A stretch of DNA of 6,881 nucleotides from assembly GCA_030831135.1 (NCBI GenBank), contig JAURLR010000243.1, positions 1-6,881 on the forward strand. Direction: 5' to 3'. This DNA is from Alphaproteobacteria bacterium (GTDB lineage Bacteria > Pseudomonadota > Alphaproteobacteria > UBA6615). A program made the translations under genes and the position numbers. Position 1 is the first letter of the stretch, and each line of letters begins with the position of its first letter. Below are positions 1 to 5,240 of the stretch, one piece after another. Under the pieces are notes generated by a model. It was not told the DNA's origin. It did no database searches and worked only from the letters and a program-made list of their open reading frames with translations.

Positions 1-440
1 AGAACGGGACGGCTCCGCGTCTCTGCAAAAGCCACCCCGGCCGTCCTCAGAAGTGCGCGCACGGCATCGGGTTTGAAGGTCACGGTCATATCCGCCAGAT
101 AGCGCACGCCGGATGTCTTTTCATTGTCGACCTGAAAAGACGCCACCAGCGATCGCGCCGTTTCGGTATCCAGCGCAACCAGCGCAGGACGGTCGACGGA
201 ACGCGTTAGCCGGGCCACCAATCTTTGCGCCGCATCAAGCTGGCCTTTTGCGAGCGCATTGTTGCGCGCAGTGGCCGTCGAGCCTGCCGTCTCATCGACC
301 GGCACAGCACGAATCACAAACACATCATCCGATGCGGCCTGCTGGGCATGAGCCGGGGCAGATCCTGATGAAACCCAAAGCATCGCGACAACCGCGAAAC
401 CGGACAGAAACACGCTGATTCTTGACGTTGTGCGACGCAT
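1..440 (-). CDS. DUF2066 domain-containing exported protein (5' part, runs off left edge)
   Basis: Reading the minus strand from an ATG at 438-440 gives 146 complete codons with no stop before the window edge, so only the N-terminal part is present. Residues 1-32 look like a signal peptide: a basic start (MRRTTSR), a hydrophobic stretch of about 20 residues, and an A-H-A cleavage motif before QQ. The mature protein begins near residue 33 and should be periplasmic or surface-associated. The following sequence includes FVIRAVPVDETAGSTATARN, then an alanine-rich helix, then YLADMTVTFKPDAVRALL and AETRSRPV. This matches my recollection of the N-terminal pattern of DUF2066 proteins, which often sit divergent from or next to purM in alphaproteobacteria. 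Their biochemical function is not known. A GAGG about nine bases upstream of the ATG supports the start. The family call rests on motif recall, not on a search. Confidence 0.75.
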   Translation of the reverse strand, partial: MRRTTSRISVFLSGFAVVAMLWVSSGSAPAHAQQAASDDVFVIRAVPVDETAGSTATARNNALAKGQLDAAQRLVARLTRSVDRPALVALDTETARSLVASFQVDNEKTSGVRYLADMTVTFKPDAVRALLRTAGVAFAETRSRPV

Positions 441-479
441 TGCAAATGACCTCGAAACACCTATTGTGACCCGCAACAG

Positions 480-499
480 AAACGCGATTCGTCGCGTTT
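480..499. promoter_or_regulatory. Perfect 8-bp inverted repeat in the DUF2066/purM divergent gap
   Basis: AAACGCGA at 480-487 and TCGCGTTT at 492-499 are exact reverse complements separated by the four bases TTCG. It lies about 40 bases upstream of the DUF2066 start and about 70 bases upstream of the purM start, where promoters for both genes must lie. It could be an operator for a dimeric regulator or an RNA hairpin with a TTCG loop. It lacks a T-run on either side, so it does not look like a terminator. A second, shorter symmetric element (CTTCG-G-CGAAG) is at 518-528. I could not find a convincing -35/-10 pair for either gene in this gap. The symmetry is seen; the role is inferred. Confidence 0.4.
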
Positions 500-558
500 G
501 GGTCCACCTTATGGCGGCTTCGGCGAAGAAATAGCACGAAAACGTCAGAAATGCGTAT

Positions 559-573
559 GGGAGACGAATTCTG
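559..573 (+). promoter_or_regulatory. Ribosome binding site and CTG start of purM
   Basis: GGGAG at 559-563 is followed by seven bases and then CTG at 571-573, in frame with purM. This is the only place upstream of the conserved PurM N-terminus where a Shine-Dalgarno core stands at a good distance from a possible start codon in the right frame. An ATT at 568-570 is also in frame, but its spacing of four bases is poor. The nearby ATGs at 551 and 557 are in a different frame. Confidence 0.5.
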
Positions 574-1635
574 GGGCTTTCCTACAAAGATGCCGGGGTT
601 GATATCGAAGCCGGCAACAAACTGGTCGATACAATCAAACCCTTGGCGGCGGCAACAAGCCGGACCGGGAGCATGGATGCGCTCGGGGGTTTTGGTGCGT
701 CGTTCGACCCTCGTGCGGCGGGTTACAAAGACCCGATCCTTGTCGCGGCCACCGACGGAGTCGGCACCAAACTGAAGCTGGCTTTCGACACCGAAGATTA
801 TGGCTCCATCGGCATCGACCTTGTGGCGATGTGCGTGAATGACCTTGTGGTGCAGGGGGCCGAGCCACTTTTCTTTCTGGATTATTTTGCAACCGGCGGC
901 CTCCAGCCCGATGTGGCCGCTGCGGTGATCGAAGGCGTGTCCCGGGGCTGCCAGATCGCGGGTTGCGCGCTGATCGGTGGTGAGACTGCGGAAATGCCCG
1001 GCCTCTATGCCAAGGGTGAATTCGACCTGGCCGGGTTCTCGGTCGGTGCCATGGAGCGCGGCACCGGACTGCCCGATCCGGAAAACCCGGTCACGGATGG
1101 TGACGTGGTCATCGGGCTGGCATCGAGCGGTGTACATTCCAACGGTTACTCGCTGGTCCGGAAAATCATCGAGAAAAGCGGCGCCTCCCTTGCCGCAGCG
1201 GCACCCTTCGACGCGACACAGACACTCGGCGCGGCATTGCTGACCCCCACACGGATCTATGTGGAATCATGCCTGGCTGCGGTCAAGAATGGCGGCGTCC
1301 GAGCACTGGCGCATATCACCGGAGGCGGATTGCTCGAAAACATCCCGCGCGTTCTGCCAGAGGGTCTGGGCGTGCAGCTCGACGGGTCGAACTGGAAGGC
1401 TGCGCCTGTTTTCGCATGGCTTCAGGATCAGGGCGGCGTCAATGAGATGGAAATGGCGCGCACCTTCAATTGCGGGATCGGCATGGTCGCCATCCTGCGC
1501 CCGGATGCCGCAGAGACTGTGCTCGAAAACCTCACAAAGGCAGGCGAACAGGTCTATCGGATCGGTCACGTTGTAGCCGATAGCGGTTCGCACGTTCATA
1601 TCGAGAATCTGCAGGCCGCCCTCGGGGGCCATTGA
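571..1635 (+). CDS. purM: Phosphoribosylformylglycinamidine cyclo-ligase (AIR synthetase)
   Basis: PurM closes the imidazole ring of formylglycinamidine ribonucleotide using ATP to give AIR, step 5 of de novo purine synthesis in the cytoplasm. With a CTG start the protein has 354 residues, close to the family's usual 345-360. Visible conserved blocks are [13 protein letters not shown] at about 4-16, the glycine-rich TDGVGTK near 62-67, MCVNDL near 87-92, GGETAEMPG at 136-144, the [14 protein letters not shown] block at 184-197, [12 protein letters not shown] at 249-260 and the C-terminal [10 protein letters not shown] at about 296-305. The reading frame is open back to a TAG at 532, but it contains no ATG, GTG or TTG before a TTG at 643; that TTG would remove the conserved SYKDAGVD block. 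The start is therefore CTG 571 (preferred, good Shine-Dalgarno), ATT 568, or hidden by a one-base sequence error. The stop TGA overlaps the purN ATG, so the two genes are co-transcribed and probably translationally coupled. Function is very secure; only the start is uncertain. Confidence 0.95.
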   Translation: MGLSYKDAGVDIEAGNKLVDTIKPLAAATSRTGSMDALGGFGASFDPRAAGYKDPILVAATDGVGTKLKLAFDTEDYGSIGIDLVAMCVNDLVVQGAEPLFFLDYFATGGLQPDVAAAVIEGVSRGCQIAGCALIGGETAEMPGLYAKGEFDLAGFSVGAMERGTGLPDPENPVTDGDVVIGLASSGVHSNGYSLVRKIIEKSGASLAAAAPFDATQTLGAALLTPTRIYVESCLAAVKNGGVRALAHITGGGLLENIPRVLPEGLGVQLDGSNWKAAPVFAWLQDQGGVNEMEMARTFNCGIGMVAILRPDAAETVLENLTKAGEQVYRIGHVVADSGSHVHIENLQAALGGH

Positions 1636-2288
1636 TGCCGCGCCTCAAACTCGGTGTCCTGATCTCGGGGCGTGGCTCGAACCTGCAGGCGCTGATCGCG
1701 TCCTGCGCAGACCCGTCCTTTCCGGCCGAGATCGTGATCGTGGTGTCCAACAAGTCTGACGCCAAGGGGCTCGATCATGCGCGCGCTGCCGGAATTGCGA
1801 CCGCGGTCGTCGAACATGGTGGTTATCGGAACCGGGAAAGCTTTGACCGCGCGGTGCATGATGTTCTGGTCGGCGAAGGCGCTGAACTGGTCTGTCTGGC
1901 GGGCTTCATGCGCCTGCTCTCAAGCTGGTTCGTGGAAACCTGGCATGACCGGATCGTCAATATTCACCCCTCCCTGCTTCCCTCGTTCAAGGGGATCGAC
2001 GCGCACGCCCAGGCGATTGCGGCGGGCGCAAAGCTGAGCGGATGCACGGTGCATATCGTTCGTGCGGAAATGGATGCGGGGCCGATCCTGGTGCAGGCAG
2101 CCGTTCCCGTGCTGCCGGGGGATGATGAAGATTCACTCGCCGCGCGCATCCTGACGATGGAACACAAATGCTATCCGCTGGCGGTCAAACTGATCGCGGA
2201 GGGCCGGGTTCAGATCGACGGCGACACCGCGATCATCGATATGCCCGGCGATACCGACGACCATATTATCAGCCCGTCCGTTCGCTGA
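1635..2288 (+). CDS. purN: Phosphoribosylglycinamide formyltransferase (GAR transformylase, folate-dependent)
   Basis: PurN transfers a formyl group from 10-formyltetrahydrofolate to GAR, step 3 of purine synthesis. The 217-residue length is typical. Visible motifs are the N-terminal phosphate-binding LISGRGSNLQALI (9-21), LAGFMRLLS (88-96), the catalytic block VNIHPSLLPSFKG (108-120) with Asn109 and His111, and the GART signature GCTVHIVRAEMDAGPILVQ (136-154), in which Asp147 corresponds to the catalytic aspartate of the E. coli enzyme (Asp144). The chosen start is the ATG at 1635-1637, whose A is the last base of the purM TGA. A TTG directly before it (1632) could add one methionine but is less likely. 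Pairing with purM in one overlapping operon is common in proteobacteria. All key residues are present. Confidence 0.96.
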   Translation: MPRLKLGVLISGRGSNLQALIASCADPSFPAEIVIVVSNKSDAKGLDHARAAGIATAVVEHGGYRNRESFDRAVHDVLVGEGAELVCLAGFMRLLSSWFVETWHDRIVNIHPSLLPSFKGIDAHAQAIAAGAKLSGCTVHIVRAEMDAGPILVQAAVPVLPGDDEDSLAARILTMEHKCYPLAVKLIAEGRVQIDGDTAIIDMPGDTDDHIISPSVR

Positions 2289-2297
2289 TTGGGAATG

Positions 2298-2322
2298 AAA
2301 AACCGGGCTTTGACGGCCCGGT
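2298..2322 (-). terminator. GC-rich hairpin with U-run on the minus strand, after purN
   Basis: ACCGGGC (2302-2308) and GCCCGGT (2316-2322) form a perfect 7-bp stem with a 7-base loop, beginning 13 bases after the purN stop. On the plus strand the stem is preceded by an A-run and followed by GTGTCC, with no T-run. On the minus strand the stem is followed by four Us, so as an intrinsic terminator it points leftward and would stop antisense transcription entering purN from the right, for example read-through from ndk. It may still mark the 3' end of purMN mRNA without a U-run. Its loop holds the -35 box of the next promoter. Confidence 0.5.
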
Positions 2323-2337
2323 GTCCTCGCGTATAAA
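2310..2337 (+). promoter_or_regulatory. Sigma70-type promoter for the small oxidase-subunit gene
   Basis: TTGACG (2310-2315) matches the -35 consensus at five of six bases, and TATAAA (2332-2337) matches the -10 consensus at five of six, with a 16-base spacer. Transcription would start near 2344, about 30 bases before the ATG at 2375. It is the best-looking promoter in the window and indicates that the small gene is transcribed independently of purMN. The -35 box lies inside the loop of the inverted repeat at 2302-2322. Confidence 0.55.
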
Positions 2338-2374
2338 CACGACATAACGCCAACGTAGAGGGACTCGAGCCAAG

Positions 2375-2500
2375 ATGTCCGAGGAACACATGAATCTTGA
2401 TCAGCGCATGAAAACCTGGGACGGTTTTCTCAAACTGATGACCTACTCCGGCGCTGCAGCCACGGTCACGCTACTGCTGATGTGGTGGGCACTCGTCTAG
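2375..2500 (+). CDS. aa3-type cytochrome c oxidase subunit IV-like small membrane protein
   Basis: ATG at 2375 to TAG at 2498-2500 encodes 41 residues. The first half is hydrophilic (MSEEHMNLDQRMKTWDGFLK); residues about 21-41 form one membrane helix rich in Leu, Met and Trp, ending in WWALV. This layout, a short polar helix with a W-x-x-F-x-K-x-x-T-Y-S pattern leading into a single C-terminal membrane segment, matches the bacterial aa3 cytochrome c oxidase subunit IV family of alphaproteobacteria, which consists of peptides of about this size bound to the aa3 oxidase complex in the inner membrane. An AGAGGGA at 2357-2363 gives a Shine-Dalgarno site, with a slightly long spacing of 11 bases. 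It stands alone here, away from any oxidase operon, with its own promoter. Other small single-pass proteins could resemble it, so the family call is good but not certain. Confidence 0.75.
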   Translation: MSEEHMNLDQRMKTWDGFLKLMTYSGAAATVTLLLMWWALV

Positions 2501-2518
2501 GCTGAGCCGCCCACCACA
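2481..2518. terminator. 10-bp inverted repeat across the convergent gene ends
   Basis: TGTGGTGGGC (2481-2490) and GCCCACCACA (2509-2518) are perfect reverse complements with an 18-base loop. The left arm lies in the last codons of the small oxidase-subunit gene and the loop holds its TAG. The structure sits between two convergent genes and could form at the 3' end of transcripts from either side. No T-run follows on either strand, so it is not a textbook intrinsic terminator; 3' end protection or pausing are alternatives. Confidence 0.4.
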
Positions 2519-2520
2519 CC

Positions 2521-2556
2521 GAAGTCGACGGATTAGCCGACGACTTCTTCATCTTT
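2521..2556 (+). terminator. Hairpin with T-rich tail, overlapping the ndk 3' end
   Basis: The stem is GAAGTCG (2521-2527) with CGACTTC (2541-2547), an A-A mismatch (2528/2540), then CGG (2529-2531) with CCG (2537-2539) and the loop ATTAG. On the plus strand TTCATCTTT follows at 2548-2556. This is a plausible terminator for the small oxidase-subunit gene. It lies over the last codons and stop of ndk, so one sequence serves as coding DNA and as a terminator for the opposing gene. The U-run is interrupted, hence the moderate confidence. Confidence 0.45.
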
Positions 2557-2955
2557 AAAGAAGAATGCAATTTCCTCAGCGGCGGTTTCCGGCGCATCGG
2601 AACCGTGCACGGAATTGGCCTCGATCGATTCCGCAAATTCCTTGCGGATCGTGCCATCTGCGGCATCGGCGGGGTTTGTGGCGCCCATGACTTCGCGATT
2701 TCGTGCCACGGCGTTCTCGCCCTCAAGCACCTGAACCACGACCGGCCCGGAGGTCATGAACGCGACCAGATCGTTGAAAAACGGACGCTCGCGATGCACG
2801 CCGTAGAAACTTTCGGCCTGCTCCGTCGTCATCTTGATGCGTCGCTGGGCGACAACACGAAGACCGGCTTCCTCGAACTTGGTAATAATCTTGCCGGTGA
2901 TATTCCGCCTCGTTGCGTCGGGTTTGATGATCGAGAATGTGCGCTCGATGGCCAT
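2533..2955 (-). CDS. ndk: Nucleoside diphosphate kinase
   Basis: Ndk transfers the terminal phosphate from ATP to other nucleoside diphosphates through a phosphohistidine intermediate, keeping cytoplasmic (d)NTP pools balanced. The 140-residue length is standard for bacterial Ndk. The signature NSVHGSD (114-120) carries the catalytic His117. Lys11 in IIKPDA, Tyr51 in FYGVH and the block [17 protein letters not shown] (57-73) are all in their expected places. The ATG at 2953-2955 has a GGAG eight bases upstream. It is convergent with the small oxidase-subunit gene, with 32 bases between stop codons, and lies 92 bases downstream of holC with its own candidate promoter. A complete, ordinary gene. 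Confidence 0.97.
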   Translation of the reverse strand: MAIERTFSIIKPDATRRNITGKIITKFEEAGLRVVAQRRIKMTTEQAESFYGVHRERPFFNDLVAFMTSGPVVVQVLEGENAVARNREVMGATNPADAADGTIRKEFAESIEANSVHGSDAPETAAEEIAFFFKDEEVVG

Positions 2956-2990
2956 GTGTCTTGCTCCAGTGGGAAGTGAATTGTGCGCGC

Positions 2991-3019
2991 CTTATATCCA
3001 GCGCGCCCCACGACCACAA
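2991..3019 (-). promoter_or_regulatory. Candidate ndk promoter in the holC-ndk gap
   Basis: On the minus strand TTGTGG (complement of 3014-3019) is followed by exactly 17 bases and then TATAAG (complement of 2991-2996). The predicted start of transcription is near 2984, about 30 bases before the ndk ATG. The -10 box is flanked by two GCGCGC blocks (2985-2990 and 3001-3006). This suggests ndk can be expressed apart from pepA-holC. The -35 box is a modest match. Confidence 0.45.
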
Positions 3020-3047
3020 GCATGGCGGCCCGGAGGCCAGCGAATAC

Positions 3048-3506
3048 TCAACCCTCGGCCTTCTGCTCCCACCCGCCGCGCTCGGTCTGCTGCCAGTAGG
3101 TCAGCGCGTGGCCGCTGCCCTTGTAGGCCTTCCAGCGCACGCGCGCAGCGGCAACGGCCTCGTCATTGCGGCCATCAAACAATTCGCAGACCAGGTCGAA
3201 GCCATCGACATTGTCGCTGGCCGCACCATCGGCGAGGAACAGCACCTGCGCGGCGTTGGGGTTTTCATCCGTATCGGTCAGCCAGACAGGCTGGCGTGCG
3301 GGGAAACCGTCCGCCTTGCTGCCATGGGGCAGAAACACCCGGTCATCATAGGTCCAGAGATGGGCGTTGAGGTCCTCAACACGCTCGGGCGAACCGGCCA
3401 CGACCACCGCACGCCGGCCATCACGCACCACCGTCCGCTCAAGCATGACCGGCAGCACCTCTTCGAGGGATTTCCGGGTCAGATGGTAGAAGCGAATTTC
3501 CGCCAC
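3048..3506 (-). CDS. holC: DNA polymerase III chi subunit
   Basis: HolC (chi) is part of the clamp-loader side of DNA polymerase III and contacts single-strand binding protein. With the GTG start at 3504-3506 the protein has 152 residues, close to the E. coli chi length of 147. It begins AEIRFYHLTRKSLEEVLPVM, the usual family N-terminus, followed by the LWTYDDRVFLPHG block (50-62), QPVWLT (72-77), and the C-terminal GHALTYWQQTERGGWEQKA, which resembles alphaproteobacterial HolC. AGGA five bases before the GTG supports this start. The same frame stays open to 3617, but that extension overlaps pepA and is not family-like. The gap to the pepA stop is 14 bases, so holC is co-transcribed behind pepA. 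Confidence 0.93.
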   Translation of the reverse strand: MAEIRFYHLTRKSLEEVLPVMLERTVVRDGRRAVVVAGSPERVEDLNAHLWTYDDRVFLPHGSKADGFPARQPVWLTDTDENPNAAQVLFLADGAASDNVDGFDLVCELFDGRNDEAVAAARVRWKAYKGSGHALTYWQQTERGGWEQKAEG

Positions 3507-3520
3507 GATATTCCTGTTCC

Positions 3521-5014
3521 TCAGCCTTCGTAATTGTCGCGCACGAACTGATCCATCGCACGCACGGCAAAACCCGACGCGCCCTTGGCCATCAGCGGCA
3601 GCTCCTTTTCCGACCACGCCACACCGGCAATATCCATATGGGCCCAGGGCACATCATTGGTGAAACGCTTGAGGAACTGCGCCGCCGTGATGCTGCCGCC
3701 CCAGCGTGGACCGACATTCTTCATATCCGCGCGCGGGGTATTGATCTGCTTGTCGTAAGCCTCATCGAGCGGCATCGGCCAGATTTTCTCACCGACAGTC
3801 TTGCCCGCGGCAATAATCTTGTCAGATAGGGCTTCGTCGCTGGCATAGAGGCCGGCATATTCACGGCCAAGTGCCACCATGATCGCGCCCGTCAAAGTGG
3901 CAAAATCGATCATCGCATCGGGCTTGAAGCGTTTTTGCGTGTACCACATGGCATCCGCCAGAACGAGCCGGCCTTCGGCGTCGGTGTTGATGATTTCAAT
4001 CGTTTGCCCCGACATGGATGTCACAATGTCGCCCGGTCGGGTGGCATTGCCGTCCGGCATGTTTTCAACCAGCCCGACGACCCCGATGACATTCGCCTTT
4101 GCCTTGCGGGCGGCGATGGCATGCATGGCGCCGATCACGGTGCCCGCGCCGCCCATATCCCAGATCATGTCTTCCATGCCACCGGCCGGCTTGATCGAAA
4201 TTCCGCCCGTATCAAACGTGACACTCTTGCCGATCAAGGAAACGGTCTTGGCGCCCTTTGCCCCGCCGTTCCAGCGCATGATGACCATCTGGGATTCCCG
4301 GACACTGCCCTGACCGACAGCGAGCAGGGCATTCATCCCGAGTTTCTTCATCTGTGCTTCGCCGAGCACTTCAACTTTGACACCGAGCTTGGTCAGCTTG
4401 CGGCACTGCGCTGCCATCCATTTCGGCGATTTCACATTGCTGGGCTCGGAAACAAGATCGCGGGCAAAATCGACGCCGTCGGCGATGTGGTCCAGTTCCT
4501 TGTGTTGCCGCCGGGCGGCCGCGCTTCCCTTGACCATGAATTGCAGCCGGGTGGGTCCGGCCAACAGGGCCTTGGCATCAGAATAGGTGATGTATTTGTC
4601 GTAGCTGTAGTCACGAAGGCGCGCACCAAATGCCAGAGCGGCCGCCAGATCGGCCCCGCGTGTCTTCGCGCCACTGGGGGCTTCAGCCAGCACGGTGGCA
4701 GAATCTGCACCGAGACTGCTGAGTGATTTGTAGACGATGGCCCCGATTTCCTGCGCTCGCAGCGTATCAAGGTCTTTTGCTAATCCAGCGCCAACAAGAA
4801 GGATGTTGAGGTTCTCGCGACCCTCGGGCGAAAACACCGACAAAGTTTCGCCCTTCTTTCCAACGAAACTCCGCGCCTCAACGGCTCGCGAGATGGCCCC
4901 CTTGATCGCTTTATCCAGAGACTTTGCAGAGGCGCTGAGTTCACCATCACCGCCCATCAGAAAGACAACAAACCCGCGGGCGGGCAATTTCGGTTCGGCA
5001 AAACTGATCTTCAT
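3521..5014 (-). CDS. pepA: Leucyl aminopeptidase (M17 family, cytosol aminopeptidase)
   Basis: PepA is a cytoplasmic two-metal (typically Mn or Zn) aminopeptidase that removes N-terminal residues, especially leucine, and usually forms hexamers. From the ATG at 5012-5014 it has 497 residues, close to the 503 of E. coli PepA. The N-terminal macrodomain-like part covers about 1-165; the catalytic domain follows. Metal ligands can be assigned by family pattern as Lys263 and Asp268 (GKSVTFDTGG), Asp286 (WDMGG), and Asp345 and Glu347 (NTDAEGRL); catalytic Lys275 (ISIKP) and Arg349 are present. Two neighbours of these sites differ from the common pattern: Ser264 in place of Gly, and Ile284 where Lys or Arg is usual. 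The frame is open upstream to 5104, but MKISFAEPKL is the family-like start; its Shine-Dalgarno sequence is weak. It heads the pepA-holC unit, divergent from lptF. Confidence 0.95.
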   Translation of the reverse strand: MKISFAEPKLPARGFVVFLMGGDGELSASAKSLDKAIKGAISRAVEARSFVGKKGETLSVFSPEGRENLNILLVGAGLAKDLDTLRAQEIGAIVYKSLSSLGADSATVLAEAPSGAKTRGADLAAALAFGARLRDYSYDKYITYSDAKALLAGPTRLQFMVKGSAAARRQHKELDHIADGVDFARDLVSEPSNVKSPKWMAAQCRKLTKLGVKVEVLGEAQMKKLGMNALLAVGQGSVRESQMVIMRWNGGAKGAKTVSLIGKSVTFDTGGISIKPAGGMEDMIWDMGGAGTVIGAMHAIAARKAKANVIGVVGLVENMPDGNATRPGDIVTSMSGQTIEIINTDAEGRLVLADAMWYTQKRFKPDAMIDFATLTGAIMVALGREYAGLYASDEALSDKIIAAGKTVGEKIWPMPLDEAYDKQINTPRADMKNVGPRWGGSITAAQFLKRFTNDVPWAHMDIAGVAWSEKELPLMAKGASGFAVRAMDQFVRDNYEG

Positions 5015-5129
5015 GACAATGATATCCACGGCTAACGGTAAGACCCTGCAGAATACAGGCTTTCGTGATGTTCGAGATTTAGAGTACCCGCCAATGCCAC
5101 GCAAGCGAACCCCCGGAAGGCTCAGCTAT

Positions 5130-5157
5130 TTGTCAGCGCGATGTGATCTGGTACAAA
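5130..5157 (+). promoter_or_regulatory. Candidate promoter for lptFG
   Basis: TTGTCA (5130-5135, five of six -35 matches) and TACAAA (5152-5157, four of six -10 matches) are separated by 16 bases. Transcription would start near 5164, leaving a leader of about 77 bases before lptF. The right end overlaps an inverted repeat (5156-5181). I found no convincing promoter for pepA on the opposite strand of this gap. Confidence 0.4.
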
Positions 5158-5181
5158 ACATGATCGCTGCAGAACATGTTT
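5156..5181. promoter_or_regulatory. Inverted repeat at the lptF transcription start region
   Basis: AAACATG (5156-5162) and CATGTTT (5175-5181) are perfect reverse complements with a 12-base spacer that contains CTGCAG. The symmetry extends further to ACAAAACATG and CATGTTTGT if one extra A is allowed. Its position over the end of the predicted -10 box and the start site is where a repressor would bind. A regulator cannot be named from the sequence. Confidence 0.35.
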
Positions 5182-5240
5182 GTTTTTCGAATCAGCGACT
5201 TGGAGGACGGTTTGCCCTCTAATCCCCCTTCGGAGCGATC

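Noticed and set aside
551..775. 74-codon plus-strand frame starting at ATG 551, as a separate small gene or as the purM start
   Set aside because: It is in a different frame from purM, overlaps its conserved coding region, has no ribosome site and reads as non-protein-like. It matters only if a base is missing from the sequence.
325..1137. 270-codon minus-strand open frame across the DUF2066 start and purM
   Set aside because: It is antisense to purM and out of frame with the clear DUF2066 gene. The composition is Arg/His/Gly-rich with no recognisable motif, a typical shadow frame in GC-rich DNA.
3507..3617. N-terminal extension of holC to an upstream ATG
   Set aside because: It overlaps the pepA 3' end and the extra residues are not family-like. 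GTG 3504-3506 has a good ribosome site and gives the standard N-terminus.
3935..4726. 263-codon plus-strand open frame within pepA
   Set aside because: It is antisense to a fully recognisable pepA, rich in His, Gly and Asp, with no known motif; a codon-bias shadow.
486..5193. GANTC sites (possible CcrM methylation) in gaps at 486, 2362 and 5189
   Set aside because: Three sites in about 530 intergenic bases is close to the roughly two expected by chance, so this is no evidence for cell-cycle control.
4737..5222. 161-codon plus-strand frame across the pepA 5' end and the intergenic region
   Set aside because: Most of it is antisense to pepA, there is no family likeness, and it runs over the promoter and dyad of lptF.
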